Source: Thaumarchaeota archaeon casp-thauma3
GTDB lineage: Archaea; Thermoproteota; Nitrososphaeria; Nitrososphaerales; Nitrosopumilaceae
Length of the DNA: 41,360 nt
Assembly: GCA_001510275.1 (NCBI GenBank)
Contig: LFEY01000002.1
Coordinates: 1-41,360 of the forward strand
Reading direction: 5' to 3'
Positions 40,291-41,360 of this stretch are shown here, in pieces. Position 1 is the first letter of the stretch; the number at the start of each line of letters is the position of its first letter. The position numbers were made by a program, and so were the translations under genes. The notes under the pieces are model-generated. The model made no database searches. It was not told the DNA's origin and saw nothing but the letters and a program-made list of their open reading frames with translations.

Positions 40291-40346
40291 ATTAGTAAAT
40301 AGTAAAATCATGGAATAATTATTTATGATGACGTGTATTGATAGAT

Positions 40347-40568
40347 ATGGATCCAGAATCATCTGAGAAAATTGACGAAATAATATTTGAGACTAATGAC
40401 AAAATTGATGCCATTGCAGATGAAATAAGATTGATCAGATTCTCAAAGATGGATGAGAAAGAAAAACAAATTAAACTTGATAAATTACGAAAAGAATTTG
40501 AAAAAGTTATGTATGCAGAAGAAAAATTGGTTGAAAAAGTAATGAAAAACTCTACTGATATTTCATAA
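40347..40568 (+). CDS. Small helical protein (73 aa)
   Basis: The ATG at 40347 (MDPESSEKIDEIIFETNDKI) is preferred over the TTG at 40338 because a TTTATG box is about 25 nt upstream. Highly charged alpha-helical protein (EIRLIRFSKMDEKEKQIKL, KEFEKVMYAEEKLVEKVMK), likely a coiled-coil dimer. No recognised family. It converges with the TFB gene. Confidence 0.6.
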   Translation: MDPESSEKIDEIIFETNDKIDAIADEIRLIRFSKMDEKEKQIKLDKLRKEFEKVMYAEEKLVEKVMKNSTDIS

Positions 40569-40614
40569 ATAGATAGTGTAAGGTAAAAGATTTGGCATAC
40601 TTCATTTGGTTATT

Positions 40615-41360
40615 TTAAATCAATTTAACATATTTTGTAAATTCTGTAAGTCTATTGCGTATGGTTATGCTAGTTATGCCTGATATTTTAGATATTTTTT
40701 GCTGAGACACACTTTCATTATTTTTGATACATGCCATATAGACTACTGTAGCTGCAACTGCATCTGGTTTTTTCCCAGCAACAACTTGTTTTTCTTTTAG
40801 AGTATCAAGGATAAAGATTGCATCTCTTTTTATTTTCTCAGATAGTTCCAGATTATTTGAGAATCTAATTATACTTGATGTTGGATCAGGAACAGAAACT
40901 TGTAGACTTAACTGTTGGAACAATAATCGATAACTTTTTGCTATGCTTTTTCTTCTCTCCTGCATACATTCTGAAATTTCAATTATGGTTCTAGCAGTTC
41001 CCAAATCTCTGCAAGCCGCATAAATACATGCTCCAACAATTCCCTTAACTGTTCTTCCACGTATCAATTTTTTCTCAGATGCTTTTCTGTAAAAATATGC
41101 AGCTCTTTCAATAATTGCATCTGAGAGTGACAGTTTTTCTTTGAGTTTGTTTATTTCTATAAGGGCAGTGGTGAGATTTCTGTGAGCAGTGGTACTATAT
41201 TTACTTCTTGAATCCCACATTCTCATTCTATTTAATGTCCCTTTCATACCATGAGATACAGCCTTACCACTAGAGTCAAAATTAGCTCTTCCAATAATAG
41301 TAGAGAGACCCCCATCATGAATTGTTATGGATATTTTCGGCCCTGTTCTTGAGTTTTTAA
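40615..41360 (-). CDS. tfb: Transcription initiation factor TFB (5' end outside the window)
   Basis: About 248 residues are visible, running to the window edge; the N-terminal zinc ribbon is outside. In frame upstream of the first visible ATG the sequence continues with SRTGPKISITIHDGGLSTII and GRANFDSSGKAVSHGMKG, the B-linker of archaeal TFB, so the visible ATG at 41247 is internal. Two cyclin-like repeats follow: RKASEKKLIRGRTVKGIVGA with CIYAACRDLGTARTI, and EKQVVAGKKPDAVAATVVYMA. The end carries the HTH (SQQKISKISGITSITIRNRL) that reads the BRE next to TATA. TFB recruits RNA polymerase to TBP-bound promoters. These genomes carry several TFB genes. Confidence 0.92.
   Translation of the reverse strand, partial: KNSRTGPKISITIHDGGLSTIIGRANFDSSGKAVSHGMKGTLNRMRMWDSRSKYSTTAHRNLTTALIEINKLKEKLSLSDAIIERAAYFYRKASEKKLIRGRTVKGIVGACIYAACRDLGTARTIIEISECMQERRKSIAKSYRLLFQQLSLQVSVPDPTSSIIRFSNNLELSEKIKRDAIFILDTLKEKQVVAGKKPDAVAATVVYMACIKNNESVSQQKISKISGITSITIRNRLTEFTKYVKLI

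Overview
The window is from a low-GC, mesophilic ammonia-oxidising archaeon of the Nitrosopumilus type (Thaumarchaeota/Nitrososphaeria). This is inferred from gene content and style: a TFIIB-family factor (TFB), an Nre-type repair protein with a C-terminal PCNA-binding motif, a PAC2 protein, a TrmB regulator, a SelB-like protein without GTPase motifs, an archaeal-size S-adenosylhomocysteine hydrolase, and many very short intergenic gaps. TTTAWA-like boxes usually lie about 25 nt upstream of the start codon, which points to leaderless transcripts. No ammonia monooxygenase genes, tRNAs, rRNAs, insertion sequences or CRISPR arrays were seen, so the genus-level call is an inference.

Layout. 1-4.3 kb: small helical and SRPBCC proteins, then a run of a 426-residue coiled-coil protein, a JAMM metalloprotease, a membrane zinc-ribbon protein and a small hypothetical. 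4.3-6.7 kb: two peptide/nickel-type ABC permeases with no ATPase or binding protein nearby. 6.9-10.1 kb: very small proteins (SWIM zinc finger, ArsC-like, zinc ribbons, single-TM micropeptides), including a zinc-ribbon/2-TM gene split by an in-frame TGA and a repeat-rich intergenic block. 10.1-18.7 kb: PAC2 protein, SNF2 helicase, winged-helix proteins, Mn/Fe superoxide dismutase, a secreted duplicated-domain protein, Nre repair protein, and an overlapping DUF432-MscS pair. 18.7-23.4 kb: a membrane protein with a degraded HNH domain, a TrmB regulator, a membrane-anchored matrixin-like protease with a cytoplasmic coiled coil, and a receiver-domain protein lacking a key lysine. 23.4-29.0 kb: housekeeping genes cysS, nadE, a Rieske ferredoxin, ahcY and metG. 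29.1-33.8 kb: a class III cyclase-like protein divergent from an alpha/beta hydrolase, the SelB-like protein and a secreted protein. 33.8-39.5 kb: small lineage-specific helical, membrane and winged-helix genes. 39.5-40.3 kb: a long non-coding stretch rich in hairpins. 40.3-41.4 kb: a small helical protein and the C-terminal part of TFB, cut by the window edge.

The signals least explained by known families are (i) the hairpin-dense region around 39.8-40.3 kb, a candidate structured RNA locus with its own promoter-like boxes; (ii) the micro-gene cluster at 7.5-8.9 kb with its TGA-interrupted zinc-ribbon gene and repeated leaders; (iii) three ACCAAT boxes spaced exactly 10 bp apart next to the TATA box of the HNH-like membrane gene; and (iv) the TrmB / membrane protease / degenerate receiver neighbourhood. 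All positions and pairings were read by eye; no database search was possible.
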